27,444 nt of DNA from Candidatus Liptonbacteria bacterium CG11_big_fil_rev_8_21_14_0_20_35_14. GTDB taxonomy: Bacteria > Patescibacteriota > Minisyncoccia > UBA6257 > XYB1-36-10. The translations under genes and the position numbers were made by a program. Location: positions 1 to 27,444 of the forward strand of contig PCWO01000002.1 of NCBI GenBank assembly GCA_002796205.1, given 5' to 3'. A model generated the notes under the pieces. It did not search any database, was not told the DNA's origin, and worked only from the letters and a program-made list of their open reading frames with translations. Below, piece by piece: positions 8,416 through 17,332 of this stretch (the first letter of the stretch is position 1; the number at the start of each line of letters is the position of its first letter).

Positions 8416-8836
8416 TAACTCGGACTATTTTTCCGTCAGTTCGGCCTTTAAATTTATCTAAAACTTTTTTCATTAAAGGGCCAAACTCTTTTTCTCCTAA
8501 AGATATAAGCTCGTCTACATAAGAAGCTATTTCTTCTTTAGAAATTTGCTCAGGTAAATATTTTTTAATAATAACTATTTCATCTCTTTCATTTTGAGCC
8601 AACTCCTCTCTCCCGCCTTGAGTATATAAATCAATGGCATCTACTCTTTTTTTCGCCTCCGATTGTAAAATATAAACAATCTCCTCATCACTCATCTCAC
8701 TCTTCCCCTCTCCTCTTCTTTCAATCTCTTTTTTTTGCATAGCCGATATAAGCATACGCAAAACAGAAACCTTTAAAGATTCCTGCTGTTTCATCGCCTG
8801 CTTTAAATCATCTAGTATAGATGTCTTTAAACTCAT
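8393..8836 (-). CDS. yqeY: GatB/YqeY family protein
   Basis: The 147-residue protein matches YqeY, a small helical protein related to the tRNA-binding tail of the amidotransferase subunit GatB. Family hallmarks are SVLRMLISAMQKKEI near residue 30, MSDEEI followed by SEAKKRVDAI, the KKYLPEQIS stretch near 94, and the C-terminal KFKGRTDGKIVRVIVKE. Its job is not firmly established; an influence on tRNA or aminoacyl-tRNA handling is inferred from the GatB relationship. In many bacteria it lies directly after rpsU, as here (3 nt gap), and it overlaps ybeY downstream. Confidence 0.95.
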   Translation of the reverse strand: MSLKTSILDDLKQAMKQQESLKVSVLRMLISAMQKKEIERRGEGKSEMSDEEIVYILQSEAKKRVDAIDLYTQGGREELAQNERDEIVIIKKYLPEQISKEEIASYVDELISLGEKEFGPLMKKVLDKFKGRTDGKIVRVIVKEKIG

Positions 8837-8839
8837 ATA

Positions 8840-9049
8840 TTATAACTTACCAAGTTTTTTAAGTCTTTGCACCTCGTCTGCCTTCTTATCTTTATGAATA
8901 GCCGATAGACGCCTCTTAGTTTTTGTTAATGGCCTATCTAAAAAACGACGCTTTTTAACCTCTTTGACCACTCCACTATGTTGTACTTTTTTAGTAAACC
9001 TATAAAGCAAAGATCCAGCCGCTTCTCCTTCTTTTTTTACCACTTTCAT
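8840..9049 (-). CDS. rpsU: Small ribosomal subunit protein bS21
   Basis: The 69-residue, strongly basic protein fits bS21, which sits near the anti-Shine-Dalgarno end of 16S rRNA and supports initiation. The family pattern is seen as a short N-terminal strand, SLLYRFTKKVQHSGVVKEV, and the basic helix KKRRFLDRPLTKTKRR. The gene heads rpsU-yqeY-ybeY and has its own near-consensus promoter only 11 nt upstream of the ATG, with no Shine-Dalgarno, implying an almost leaderless mRNA. Confidence 0.96.
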   Translation of the reverse strand: MKVVKKEGEAAGSLLYRFTKKVQHSGVVKEVKKRRFLDRPLTKTKRRLSAIHKDKKADEVQRLKKLGKL

Positions 9050-9060
9050 ATGTAAATACT

Positions 9061-9089
9061 ATTTTAAACTATGATTACTTATACGTCAA
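9061..9089 (-). promoter_or_regulatory. rpsU promoter, very close to the start codon
   Basis: On the minus strand TTGACG (9089-9084), 17 nt, TAAAAT (9066-9061). The -10 ends 11 nt before the rpsU ATG, so the mRNA should have a 5' leader of only about 4-5 nt. Confidence 0.72.
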
Positions 9090-9102
9090 ATAAATCAGAT
9101 TT

Positions 9103-9510
9103 CTATAAAATTAATTTTTCTCTTATTATCTTTCTCTCCTTCTCGCTTGGCGTATTACTAACCACCGATTGCATAGACCCTCCTCTATCACCCTTAAAAC
9201 GAGGTATTATATGAATGTGTAAATGATCAACCTCCTGACCACTAGCCCTCCCCTGATTTATACCAATAGTTAATCCATCAGCTAAAACAGTTTCTTTCAC
9301 TTTTTCAGCCACTTTTTTTACAGCCAAAAACAAAGATTCCACTAAATTATCCGGTAAATCAAGTAGCGTTGTATAATGCTCTTTCGGAATGACAAACGTA
9401 TGCCCTAAAGCACGAGGCTGAATATCCAGTAGCGCCATAACTTTCTCATCCTCATAAACTACCCCTCCCTTTATCTCACCTTGTGCTATTTTACAAAACA
9501 AACAATCCAT
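9103..9510 (-). CDS. HIT-family nucleotide-binding hydrolase
   Basis: The 135-residue histidine-triad protein acts as a nucleoside phosphoramidate or dinucleotide hydrolase; the precise substrate is unknown. The catalytic triad motif HLHIHIIPR lies near residues 96-104. The N-terminal CLFC (Cys3, Cys6), together with His residues, often binds zinc in the HinT branch. GHTFVIPKEHY is the usual substrate-pocket strand. It follows hisS by 3 nt and ends 53 nt before rpsU, at the end of the lepB-hisS-HIT unit. Confidence 0.95.
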   Translation of the reverse strand: MDCLFCKIAQGEIKGGVVYEDEKVMALLDIQPRALGHTFVIPKEHYTTLLDLPDNLVESLFLAVKKVAEKVKETVLADGLTIGINQGRASGQEVDHLHIHIIPRFKGDRGGSMQSVVSNTPSEKERKIIREKLIL

Positions 9511-9513
9511 ATT

Positions 9514-10839
9514 TTAAAATCTCTTTCTAAGGTCATCTACCATGTTTTTTATGAGCACCGTCTCCTGAATTCCACTCTTTAAATTTTTTACTATCACACT
9601 ATCCTCATACACCTCTTTTTGACCAAATATTAAAACGAGTTCAATCCCCTCGTTATCAGCCAAAGCTAATTGTTTAGCCATTGAATCTTTAGATAAACTC
9701 TCCATGACTGAAATATTATTTTCCCGTAACATCTCAACCAGCGACAAACTCTTTTTCTTAGCTATCTCTCCTACATGAATAAAGAAAACTTTAGATTTTT
9801 TCTCCCGATTGATTGGATTATTTCCTTTTCTTTCTTTTAAAATAGAAATTAATCTCTCAAGCCCAAAAGCAAACCCCAAAGCCGGCGTCGGTCTGCCTCC
9901 CAGCATTTCTGTTAAATAATCATATCTTCCTCCTCCACACACCGCTAACTTTTCATTATTACTCTGTGGCACAAATATCTCAAATACAGTTTTATCATAA
10001 TAATCCAAACCTCTGACTAATGTATTATCTAACTCATACGGCAAAGAAGTTTCGTCCAGATACTCCAACAAGTTCTTCAAATGTCCCCTACAAGCCATAC
10101 AAAGACTGTCTAATATAACCGGTGCTTGCTCGTTTAAATCACACATCTCCTCCTTCTTAGAATCTAATATTTTTAAAGGATTAGAGTTTATATAATCCTC
10201 ATATTCTTTAGGTATTTTCTTTAAATTATTACGATAAAAATTAGACAATTTTTTCTTTATATTCGGCTGACACACCCTACACCCAACCGAGTTTAATTTA
10301 ATAATAGAGTCTTTAAGCCCTAAATCTTTTAAGATACGAAAAGCCACCAACATTATCTGCGCATCAAATATCGGATCATTTTCTCCTCCTAATATCTCAA
10401 AACCACTTTGCCAAAACTGGCGATATCGCCCCGCCTGCGGATTTTCATGACGAAACATCGGCCCGAAATAAAACAACTTTACCGGCTGAGGCAAACTACT
10501 AAAACCATATTCCAAATAAGCTCTAACTATTGAAGCCGTATTCTCTGGTCTTAAAACCCAATTATGTGTTCGGCTTTTTATATAAAACATCTCTTTCTGC
10601 ACCACCTCATTTTCCTCACCCACCGCTCTTTCAAACAATTCTCCATTCTCAATAATTCCAGTTTCAATATGCTTAAACGTATAAAATTTAGCCACCTCCT
10701 TCACTACCAAGTAAACCTTATCCCACCACAAAGCCTCCTCCGGTAATATCTCATACATACCCTTAACCGACTGGAATGTTGGTCTTTTTTTGCGTGTCTT
10801 AGATTTATCCTCCACTATTACTATTTCTTTTTCATTCAT
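9514..10839 (-). CDS. hisS: Histidyl-tRNA synthetase
   Basis: A class II synthetase that charges tRNA-His. The 441-residue protein opens with a charged extension and then PTFQSVKGMYEILPEE; motif 2 is FYFGPMFRHENPQAGRYRQF (about 123-142), the histidine-binding loop is VRGLDYYDKTVFEIF, and motif 3 is ALGFAFGLERL. The C-terminal anticodon-binding domain contains VFFIHVGE and AKQLALADNEGIELVLIFG. The insertion domain carries cysteines (CRVC, one Cys in EEMCDL, CMAC) similar to the cysteine-rich insert of many bacterial HisRS, but a middle CxxC pair familiar from that version is missing (IPKEYEDY is in its place). It lies 2 nt after lepB and 3 nt before the HIT gene. Confidence 0.97.
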   Translation of the reverse strand: MNEKEIVIVEDKSKTRKKRPTFQSVKGMYEILPEEALWWDKVYLVVKEVAKFYTFKHIETGIIENGELFERAVGEENEVVQKEMFYIKSRTHNWVLRPENTASIVRAYLEYGFSSLPQPVKLFYFGPMFRHENPQAGRYRQFWQSGFEILGGENDPIFDAQIMLVAFRILKDLGLKDSIIKLNSVGCRVCQPNIKKKLSNFYRNNLKKIPKEYEDYINSNPLKILDSKKEEMCDLNEQAPVILDSLCMACRGHLKNLLEYLDETSLPYELDNTLVRGLDYYDKTVFEIFVPQSNNEKLAVCGGGRYDYLTEMLGGRPTPALGFAFGLERLISILKERKGNNPINREKKSKVFFIHVGEIAKKKSLSLVEMLRENNISVMESLSKDSMAKQLALADNEGIELVLIFGQKEVYEDSVIVKNLKSGIQETVLIKNMVDDLRKRF

Positions 10840-10841
10840 AT

Positions 10842-11393
10842 TTAATTTATATTATACAACGGCTCCTCTATTGCCCGCACCTCATTTAACGGCCACAAAT
10901 TAAGACGCACCACACCCAATATATTTCCTCTATCAAGAGGCCCCCAATTACGTGAATCAAAGCTATATAACCTATTATCCCCTAGCACAAAATAATGATT
11001 TTGGTCTAAAACATATTCCACCTCTCCCGAAGTCCTAGAAGTTGGTGGAATATAAGATTCAGATAAAACCATTATTTCAGATTTATTTAATACCATCACC
11101 TTATTATCCTTAACCGTTACCGTCTCGCCCGGCAGACCAATTATTCTCTTTATATAAAAAACTTTATTGTCTCCCGGATACCTAAATACAACCACCTCCC
11201 CTCTCTCTGGCTCGCGAAAACGATAAGTTACTTCATCTACTAATAAATAATTACCATTAGAAAAATTAGGCTCCATCGAATCTCCACTTACCAAAAAAGG
11301 TTGTACTAAAAAATTCTTTATAATTAAAACCGATATAACCGCCACCAGCACCACCTCTAAAACCTCTATTAACGCCGAAAAAAACAATCTCAT
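10842..11393 (-). CDS. lepB: Signal peptidase I
   Basis: This membrane-bound serine protease removes signal peptides from exported proteins. The 183-residue protein has one N-terminal membrane helix (about 7-26) and the conserved boxes: SGDSMEPNF with nucleophile Ser39, YIKRIIGLPGE with general base Lys82, and GDNRLYSFDSRNWG with the GDNR/SRxWG signature. It is the short one-helix form common in Gram-positives and CPR. It heads a unit with hisS and the HIT gene, and a TATAAT lies only 7 nt upstream of its ATG. Both divergent surface proteins in this window have signal peptides it could process. Confidence 0.96.
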   Translation of the reverse strand: MRLFFSALIEVLEVVLVAVISVLIIKNFLVQPFLVSGDSMEPNFSNGNYLLVDEVTYRFREPERGEVVVFRYPGDNKVFYIKRIIGLPGETVTVKDNKVMVLNKSEIMVLSESYIPPTSRTSGEVEYVLDQNHYFVLGDNRLYSFDSRNWGPLDRGNILGVVRLNLWPLNEVRAIEEPLYNIN

Positions 11394-11400
11394 TAAGACT

Positions 11401-11406
11401 ATTATA
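11401..11406 (-). promoter_or_regulatory. Candidate -10 box for a leaderless lepB mRNA
   Basis: TATAAT on the minus strand is followed by 7 nt and then the lepB ATG, so initiation at the usual distance would fall on or beside the start codon. The -35 region (about TTTGTA, 17 nt upstream) is weak and the surroundings are very AT-rich, so chance occurrence is possible. Confidence 0.45.
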
Positions 11407-11474
11407 TATTAGAAAAATAAAAATACAAAAACCTTAAATTGCTTATAATTTTAACGACTGCTAAAATAAAGCTA

Positions 11475-12011
11475 ATGGCAGACATCAAGCTAATAATTGG
11501 CCTAGGTAATCCGGAAAATAAATACGAAAACACATATCATAACATAGGTTTTTTAATAATAGATTTTTTAACAGATAACGAGCCCTTAAAGACATATAAA
11601 AATTTTACTTACTTAAAAAAAGAAAACTATATATTAGCCAAACCTTTAACCTATATGAATAACTCCGGTCTAGCCATTCAAGCAATGTTATATTTTTTTA
11701 AACTCAAACCAGAAAATATTTTAGTTATTCACGACGATTCAGATAATGTTGTAGGCAAAGCTAAATTTGTAGAAAAAGGTGGTTCCGGCGGGCATAATGG
11801 CATTAATTCTATTATAGACCAATTAAAAACAAACGAATTTACCCGCTTTAAAATAGGTATTAGAAATGAAAAAGATGACGGCCCCGGTAGACGTAAAGCT
11901 GAAGAATTTGTCCTTAAAAAAATATCTAAAAAAGATATAAAGTCTATCTACAATGCCTCTAAATCATTAATTTTAAAACTCAAATTAAATAAAACTTCAT
12001 TACCGACATAA
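11475..12011 (+). CDS. pth: Peptidyl-tRNA hydrolase
   Basis: Pth frees tRNA from stalled peptidyl-tRNA. I start it at the second ATG (11475) because the family begins with a strand like IKLIIGLGNPE; the 12 codons upstream add nothing conserved. This gives 178 residues. Conserved elements are GLGNP (substrate Asn), YHNIGF (catalytic His), TYMNNSG, IHDDSD (Asp that orients the His) and GGSGGHNG. It is the only plus-strand gene between 5.4 and 19.9 kb, and its last 64 bp overlap the 3' end of the convergent PilM-PilN-like gene, so both coding ends share DNA in antisense. Confidence 0.95.
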   Translation: MADIKLIIGLGNPENKYENTYHNIGFLIIDFLTDNEPLKTYKNFTYLKKENYILAKPLTYMNNSGLAIQAMLYFFKLKPENILVIHDDSDNVVGKAKFVEKGGSGGHNGINSIIDQLKTNEFTRFKIGIRNEKDDGPGRRKAEEFVLKKISKKDIKSIYNASKSLILKLKLNKTSLPT

Positions 12012-13483
12012 GATAAGTTACTAAGAGGTAAATCAACCTCAGAAAAAGCTTTATTACTTTCTAATCTACCCTTAAAATCCAGCACATCCTGCTCTTTCAA
12101 AGCCACTCCTGTTAAAACTACCGGCGAAGATTTAGCTTGATAAAAAACTCTATTAACGGTTACACTATTGCCGGCTATTTTAATGATTGAGAGTAATAAT
12201 GGCCTAAAAGAAAAACGAAGATCCTCGGCCGATGCCACTGACTCTATTAGTCTATTAAAATTTTCTGCCTCCTGTTCAAGAATTAAAACCTCCTCATTAA
12301 CAACCGAAGCCGAAACCGAAGTATTATTACCTCTTTGCGCCACGACCGATTGAGCTGATTGTGTCAAAAAAACATCTGACATAAAAAAAACTAGTAAAAT
12401 AAAAGATAAAGAAGCAATCACAATATTTCTCCAAAAATGTATAAAAGCTAAAATCTGATTATTTCTATAATCATCCTGCGTATCAACTTTTGCCAGAGTG
12501 ATCAAAGAATCCTCCGACCTTGGAATTAATCCCCTAAGCGCCAGCCCGATTGAAACCATCCATCTGGAATCAGCCTGCGGAAAACGATTAGAGCTTAAAT
12601 TAACAATATTTATATTTCCAAAATTACTAGTAATAGCTCCTATAAAAATTTGCTCACTGCCCGGAGTTGATAAATAAATATTAGAAAAAGACCCTCCCCA
12701 CTTATTAATAGCGTAATTTGTAACCTGCCCCAAACTACGCACTAAAGCCGGCGCTAATGTTTGACTGGTTAAACCATTTTGACCTATTCCCAAAGCCTGC
12801 CAAGAAACAAAATAATCAAAATATAATTGCCCAGATCTAATAACTAAAAAATCAACTCCCGTATAACCACTATGAATTATAAGATAAGATCCCAAATCTT
12901 GTTTTTGTACATTTACTATATCATAAGAAACTCTAGCTAAAGCCAAAGAAGAAAACTCAACCGCCACCACCGAAAAACCAGCCTTTTTTAAAGGATTAAT
13001 AAATGAATCCACCTCCATCGCCGGCGCAAAAGCTCCTATAAATTCAACCTGACCATCGGCCGATTCTTTATTATCATCTATCCGTTCAAAATCATAATAA
13101 GCCGAGGCTATCGGAATTGGAGATATCATCTGCATATTAAGTTCGGCCGCACTTTGTAAATCTCTATCCGCTACCGGCGGAATTTTAAAAGTTTGTAAAT
13201 AAGTAGATGAAAAAGGTAAAGATATTATTACATTAATAGGCTCTCTAACCGGAGAGTTTTTTTCTATTTGTGCCTTTAAAGATTCTAAAGCTTTAGTAAA
13301 ATTAATCACATCAGCCACTCCTTTTTGACTAATTAAATTAGGGGGTAATCTAAGCGAAGCTGAATAAATTTTATTTCCATAAATTAAAAAATATCTTAAA
13401 GCATCATAAGTTATTTCAAGACCCCCAATGGACGGTTGACGACTAATAAGCTTTGCAAATGATTCTAAATATTTTTTAATCAT
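11948..13483 (-). CDS. PilM-PilN-like fusion, type IV pilus inner-membrane assembly protein
   Basis: The 511-residue protein seems to join two normally separate pilus parts. Residues 1-330 have the PilM-type actin/FtsA-like layout (IGGLEITYDALRYFLI at the start, a PVADRDLQSAAELNMQ helix near 103, PLKKAGFSVVAVEFSSLAL near 164). One membrane helix follows at 350-373 (NIVIASLSFILLVFFMSDVFL). The outer part has a coiled segment (395-418) and a small alpha/beta domain (435-508) resembling PilN. The phosphate-1 strand reads GLEITYDA instead of IDIGSSS-type, and phosphate-2 reads IIHSGYTG instead of VDIG, so key Asp/Gly residues for ATP binding look lost. It lies 5 nt after the PilX-like gene. Its role is probably to link cytoplasmic pilus machinery to the periplasmic side; the fusion call is by eye. 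Confidence 0.75.
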   Translation of the reverse strand: MIKKYLESFAKLISRQPSIGGLEITYDALRYFLIYGNKIYSASLRLPPNLISQKGVADVINFTKALESLKAQIEKNSPVREPINVIISLPFSSTYLQTFKIPPVADRDLQSAAELNMQMISPIPIASAYYDFERIDDNKESADGQVEFIGAFAPAMEVDSFINPLKKAGFSVVAVEFSSLALARVSYDIVNVQKQDLGSYLIIHSGYTGVDFLVIRSGQLYFDYFVSWQALGIGQNGLTSQTLAPALVRSLGQVTNYAINKWGGSFSNIYLSTPGSEQIFIGAITSNFGNINIVNLSSNRFPQADSRWMVSIGLALRGLIPRSEDSLITLAKVDTQDDYRNNQILAFIHFWRNIVIASLSFILLVFFMSDVFLTQSAQSVVAQRGNNTSVSASVVNEEVLILEQEAENFNRLIESVASAEDLRFSFRPLLLSIIKIAGNSVTVNRVFYQAKSSPVVLTGVALKEQDVLDFKGRLESNKAFSEVDLPLSNLSYVGNEVLFNLSFKINDLEAL

Positions 13484-13488
13484 AAAAA

Positions 13489-13920
13489 TTAAAGCCTAAC
13501 TTCTTGAAATGATACTACATTAACTTGTCCAGTAGTAGCATCCACACTCACATCAGCTCTAATAACTCTTTGCCTTAAAAAAACAGTACTGGTCGCCTCA
13601 ATTCTAGTTTTACCAACCTCGGGCACATCTTTTGTCACAACCACATTAACTGTTTCATTACCCACAGTTAAAATATAACCACCCGCATCTGAAAAATCTT
13701 TATTACGAATTAGTCTTCTAATCGCATCCTCCGCCCCACTTTTAGCCGCCGACAACGCCTCTATTTGCGCTCTCTCACCTAGACCAGAACGATTGACCGA
13801 AAAAGCCACAAAAGAAGACACCGCCGTAATTTCCAAAATTATTCCCCCCAAAATCAAAACCACCGGCAGTGTGGCCGCCGCTCTTCTTATAGAAAATATT
13901 TTTAAAAAACTGGAAGTCAT
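13489..13920 (-). CDS. PilX-like minor pilin / pseudopilin-type protein
   Basis: A 143-residue protein with a basic N-terminus (SIRRAAATLP) and one hydrophobic helix (about 16-40, VVLILGGIILEITAVSSFVA), followed by a helix rich in Ala and Glu (GERAQIEALSAAKSGAEDAI) and a beta-rich C-terminal part (TVNVVVTKDV, TRIEATSTVFLRQRVIRADV). The layout, with the ALSAAKSGAEDAIRRL stretch, matches PilX/PilV-type accessory pilins. No clean class III cleavage site (G|FxxxE) is visible. Its position 5 nt before the PilM-PilN-like gene supports a pilus role. It could also be a general exported protein of the same fold. Confidence 0.65.
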   Translation of the reverse strand: MTSSFLKIFSIRRAAATLPVVLILGGIILEITAVSSFVAFSVNRSGLGERAQIEALSAAKSGAEDAIRRLIRNKDFSDAGGYILTVGNETVNVVVTKDVPEVGKTRIEATSTVFLRQRVIRADVSVDATTGQVNVVSFQEVRL

Positions 13921-13954
13921 AAATATATAAAATATTTACATAATTATAACACAC

Positions 13955-14968
13955 CTATAACCTTAAAATCTCTTTACTATGATTTTCCAGTAATAATTCT
14001 ATCACCCCAAAAGCTAATAATAATTGAAAAACAATAAAACTAGCGAATAATAAAGGCCAATAAAATATTGGCGAGAGCCCTCTTAATATTAAAGCCACAA
14101 TTAAAACCACCATTATATAAGCCGAAGACCCATAAACATTTATCATATTCTCTATTTTTAAAGATAAAATAGAATACAAAACCTCCGACAATTGCTTGCG
14201 TGAATCAACTGGAGTCCCCACAAATTCAGCCACCTTGTTTTCATAATTTAAAATAGTTTGATTTAAAAAAATCTGCTTTTGTTCAGGCGTGAATTCAAAA
14301 AACCGTGTATCACGTCCAATCGTCTGCAAAGTCAATACCTCAATATTATCTCTTAAAGATTCCTCAAAAGAAAAGCCCGGATAAAAACGAGTTACAATTG
14401 ATGAGCTGGAAGACAACGCCCCGGCTAAAATACTTCGCGACACAATACTCGTACTCCCCGACAATCCAATACTGATGTATCCCATAATTAAAAATAAAGC
14501 TATACCTGTTATAAATATTTTCATCATTGAAACCCCTACTCTAAAAAAACTTATCTGAATTAATTTTTCCATATAAATACGTGAGGATATAAAAGCTAAA
14601 TAAAACATTAAAATTGTTATTGAGAGTCCAATTAAAGAAGTCCCTAAATCAGTTTCATATAAAAATATACCCCACAGTAAAATTGACTCTACCAAAATAA
14701 AAGTGCCAGCTGTTTTAAAGTCATAAATAAATAAAACTTGAAACAAAAACAGCATGGTAAACAAGGCTAATAAAGCTAACAGTAAAAAAATATTTTGCTC
14801 TATACTACTAGAAACAAATTGGTAATAAAAATAAGAAAAAGCTAAAGCCGAAAAAGAAGTCATCACCCCTAAAGTTAAAGACTTCCAAAAAGAACTATTG
14901 GATTTTTGAATATAACTTGATCTACTTAGATTCTGCTGTAGATGAGGATCCATTTTCTGAAGTATCAT
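13955..14968 (-). CDS. Polytopic membrane protein of unknown function
   Basis: I do not recognise the family. The 337-residue protein has about seven to eight hydrophobic segments: near 30-50, 57-80, 86-103, 107-126, 147-170, 281-297 and 300-325. A large soluble, probably extracytoplasmic, segment lies at about 172-275 (Ser-rich [20 protein letters not shown], then charged helices). The first start (14968) lies inside dnaK, giving a 47-bp overlap. A start at Met6 (14953) is equally possible. It is the first gene after dnaK and is followed by pilus-type genes 34 nt later, so a role with the envelope or pilus is a guess from position only. Confidence 0.7.
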   Translation of the reverse strand: MILQKMDPHLQQNLSRSSYIQKSNSSFWKSLTLGVMTSFSALAFSYFYYQFVSSSIEQNIFLLLALLALFTMLFLFQVLFIYDFKTAGTFILVESILLWGIFLYETDLGTSLIGLSITILMFYLAFISSRIYMEKLIQISFFRVGVSMMKIFITGIALFLIMGYISIGLSGSTSIVSRSILAGALSSSSSIVTRFYPGFSFEESLRDNIEVLTLQTIGRDTRFFEFTPEQKQIFLNQTILNYENKVAEFVGTPVDSRKQLSEVLYSILSLKIENMINVYGSSAYIMVVLIVALILRGLSPIFYWPLLFASFIVFQLLLAFGVIELLLENHSKEILRL

Positions 14969-16814
14969 CTCCCTTATTATACATAGAATTTCCTATCTTC
15001 TGAATAGCTGTGGATAGCTCCTCACTATTTTTCTTTATAGACTCAATATCATTTTCATCTTTAACTTTCTTTAAAGACTCAATTTTTTCCTCAATCTCTT
15101 TTTTTAAAGACTCATCAATTTTACCCGCCTGATCTTTTAAAGATTTTTCCGTCGTATATAAAATACTTTCAGCCATATTTTTTACCTCAATTAATTCTCT
15201 CTTTTTTTCATCATCCGAGGCATGAATTTCGGCATCCTTTTTAAGTTTTTCTATTTCCTCGGGCGCTAAGGCTGAAGTTGCCTCAACTTTAACGGTCTGC
15301 TTTTTACCCGAAGCCTTATCCATGGCGGTTACATTTAAAATACCGTTAGCATCAATATCAAAGGTCACCTCAACCTGTGGCACCCCTCTTGGTGCAGGTG
15401 GAATTCCATCTAATATAAATCTAGCCAATGTTTTGTTGTCAGACGCCATTGGTCTCTCTCCCTGTAAAACATGCACCTCCACCGATGTCTGATTATCCGC
15501 CGCCGTTGAAAACACCTGTTTTTTTTCAGTTGGCACCGTGGTATTTTTAGAAATCATCGGTGTCGCCACTCCTCCCAATGTTTCAATAGATAAAGATAAC
15601 GGAGTAACATCAAGCAATAAAATATCCTGCACATTTCCAGAAGGCTCTCTGCCCTCATCTTTAGCCACCAATATCTCTCCCTGTATAGCCGCTCCAACTG
15701 CTACTACCTCATCCGGATTAATACCGGTATGTGGTTCCTTACCAAATAATTTTTTAACAGAGTCATGAATTAAAGGCATTCTCGTTTGTCCTCCAACCAA
15801 CACCACCTCATCAATATCCGATAGTTTAAGACCCGCTCCTTTTCCAGCTCCCCCAGTTACCACCTCCTCTACTATGACAATTGACCTATCAATTAAATCA
15901 TTTACTAAAGACTCAAATTTAGCTCTAGAAAGTTTTATTAAAAAATGTTTTGGTCCATCGCTTGAACTACTAATATACGGCAAATTTACTTCAGTCTCCA
16001 TCGCACTTGACAACTCATGTTTAGCCCTCTCAACTGCTTCCTTAAGACGTTGTAAAGCCAACGGATCTTTTTTAATATCAATTCCCTCCTGTTTTTTATA
16101 CTCCTCTACCAAATACTCAATAATTTTTTGGTCTAAATCATCGCCTCCCAAATATGTATCTCCTCCAGTCGCTAAAACCTCAACCGTATTATCCCCCACC
16201 TCAAGTACCGACACATCAAAAGTTCCTCCCCCAAAGTCATAGACCACAATTTTGTGACTATCATTTTTATTTAATCCATACGCCAAAGCCGCCGCCGTCG
16301 GTTCATTTAATATTCTTCGCACATTTAATCCGGCAATTTCTCCGGCATTTTTTGTAGCCTGTCTTTGTGAATCATCAAAATAAGCCGGCACTGTAATAAC
16401 AGCGTCAGTCACTGACTCTCCTAATCTTTTTTCAGCATCAGCTCTAAGTTTACTCAATATCATTGAAGATATTGCCTCCGGTGTATACCATTCATCTCCC
16501 ATTTTAACCTCAATGCCTTGATTTTTAGCCTCCCTCATTTCATACGGTGCTAATTTTTTTTCTTTCTGCACTTCTTTGTCGTTAAACTTACGACCAATAA
16601 ATCTCTTAACCGAAAATATAGTATTACTTGGGTTTGTAATCGCCTGTCTTTTTGCCAATAGCCCAACCAATCTTTCTCCCGATTTTGAATAAGCCGTCAT
16701 TGACGGTGTCGTTCTATTACCTTCAGCGTTGTCAATAATCTCCGGATCGCCCGCCGATATTACCGCCATCGCCGAGTTGGTTGTTCCTAAATCTATTCCT
16801 AAAATTTTTGCCAT
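14922..16814 (-). CDS. dnaK: Molecular chaperone DnaK (Hsp70)
   Basis: This 630-residue ATP-driven chaperone binds exposed hydrophobic peptides. The ATPase domain shows [60 protein letters not shown] and [13 protein letters not shown]. The linker and substrate domain follow ([18 protein letters not shown], then [13 protein letters not shown]), with a helical lid and a Ser/Glu/Asn-rich flexible tail. Its nucleotide exchange factor GrpE is encoded 16 nt upstream. The J-protein partner is not in this window. Confidence 0.98.
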   Translation of the reverse strand: MAKILGIDLGTTNSAMAVISAGDPEIIDNAEGNRTTPSMTAYSKSGERLVGLLAKRQAITNPSNTIFSVKRFIGRKFNDKEVQKEKKLAPYEMREAKNQGIEVKMGDEWYTPEAISSMILSKLRADAEKRLGESVTDAVITVPAYFDDSQRQATKNAGEIAGLNVRRILNEPTAAALAYGLNKNDSHKIVVYDFGGGTFDVSVLEVGDNTVEVLATGGDTYLGGDDLDQKIIEYLVEEYKKQEGIDIKKDPLALQRLKEAVERAKHELSSAMETEVNLPYISSSSDGPKHFLIKLSRAKFESLVNDLIDRSIVIVEEVVTGGAGKGAGLKLSDIDEVVLVGGQTRMPLIHDSVKKLFGKEPHTGINPDEVVAVGAAIQGEILVAKDEGREPSGNVQDILLLDVTPLSLSIETLGGVATPMISKNTTVPTEKKQVFSTAADNQTSVEVHVLQGERPMASDNKTLARFILDGIPPAPRGVPQVEVTFDIDANGILNVTAMDKASGKKQTVKVEATSALAPEEIEKLKKDAEIHASDDEKKRELIEVKNMAESILYTTEKSLKDQAGKIDESLKKEIEEKIESLKKVKDENDIESIKKNSEELSTAIQKIGNSMYNKGDDTSENGSSSTAESK

Positions 16815-16830
16815 AATATTTTTATTAAAA

Positions 16831-17295
16831 TTATTTTATAATAACGACTTTAGCTGGTAAAATCACCTTTTCATACAACATAAAACCCGGTTGTATTTCC
16901 TCAACTATTGTTTGGGATTCTTTTTGAGGATCCTCTATTTCTGAAACAGCTTCATGAAAACGAGGGTCAAATTTTTCTAGAACTGAATTAATTTTTTTAA
17001 CTCCTTGTTTTTCTAAAGATTTTTCAATTTTGTCTTTTATACTCTTTATTCCATCCTCATCAACTCCATTTTTAATCGCTCTATCAAAATCACCCATAAT
17101 AATTAAAAAATCCTTTATCATAGATTCGACCGAAAATTTTAAAACATCGCTTATTTTTTCTTGCATCTCTTTTTTAAAATTTATTAAATCAGCCTGGGCC
17201 CTTCTCCACCCATTTAAATAATCATCCCTTTCTTTTTTAAGAGCCTCTATATCCAAAGAATCAGTCTTTTGAGCTTCGTTATCTAAAGTATCCAT
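16831..17295 (-). CDS. grpE: GrpE nucleotide exchange factor
   Basis: GrpE dimers release ADP from DnaK. The 154-residue protein is a compact version: an acidic start, a long coiled-coil helix (about 18-75) including the family pattern [17 protein letters not shown], then the beta domain with [14 protein letters not shown], the IVEEIQPGF strand and the C-terminal [13 protein letters not shown]. It heads grpE-dnaK and has a near-consensus promoter ending 9 nt before its ATG. I see no CIRCE operator, so heat-shock control by HrcA is not supported here. Confidence 0.96.
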   Translation of the reverse strand: MDTLDNEAQKTDSLDIEALKKERDDYLNGWRRAQADLINFKKEMQEKISDVLKFSVESMIKDFLIIMGDFDRAIKNGVDEDGIKSIKDKIEKSLEKQGVKKINSVLEKFDPRFHEAVSEIEDPQKESQTIVEEIQPGFMLYEKVILPAKVVIIK

Positions 17296-17304
17296 ACGTC
17301 CTAC

Positions 17305-17332
17305 ATTTTAATACAAAATAAATCAAAGTCAA
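17305..17332 (-). promoter_or_regulatory. grpE-dnaK promoter, close to the start codon
   Basis: On the minus strand TTGACT (17332-17327), 16 nt, TAAAAT (17310-17305), then 9 nt to the grpE ATG. The -35 box overlaps the stop codon of the SGNH hydrolase gene upstream. The expected leader is only about 2-3 nt. Confidence 0.68.

Noticed and set aside
11439..11474. Earlier start for pth, adding 12 residues
   Set aside because: The family starts at the strand beginning IKLIIGLGNP; the added residues are not conserved.
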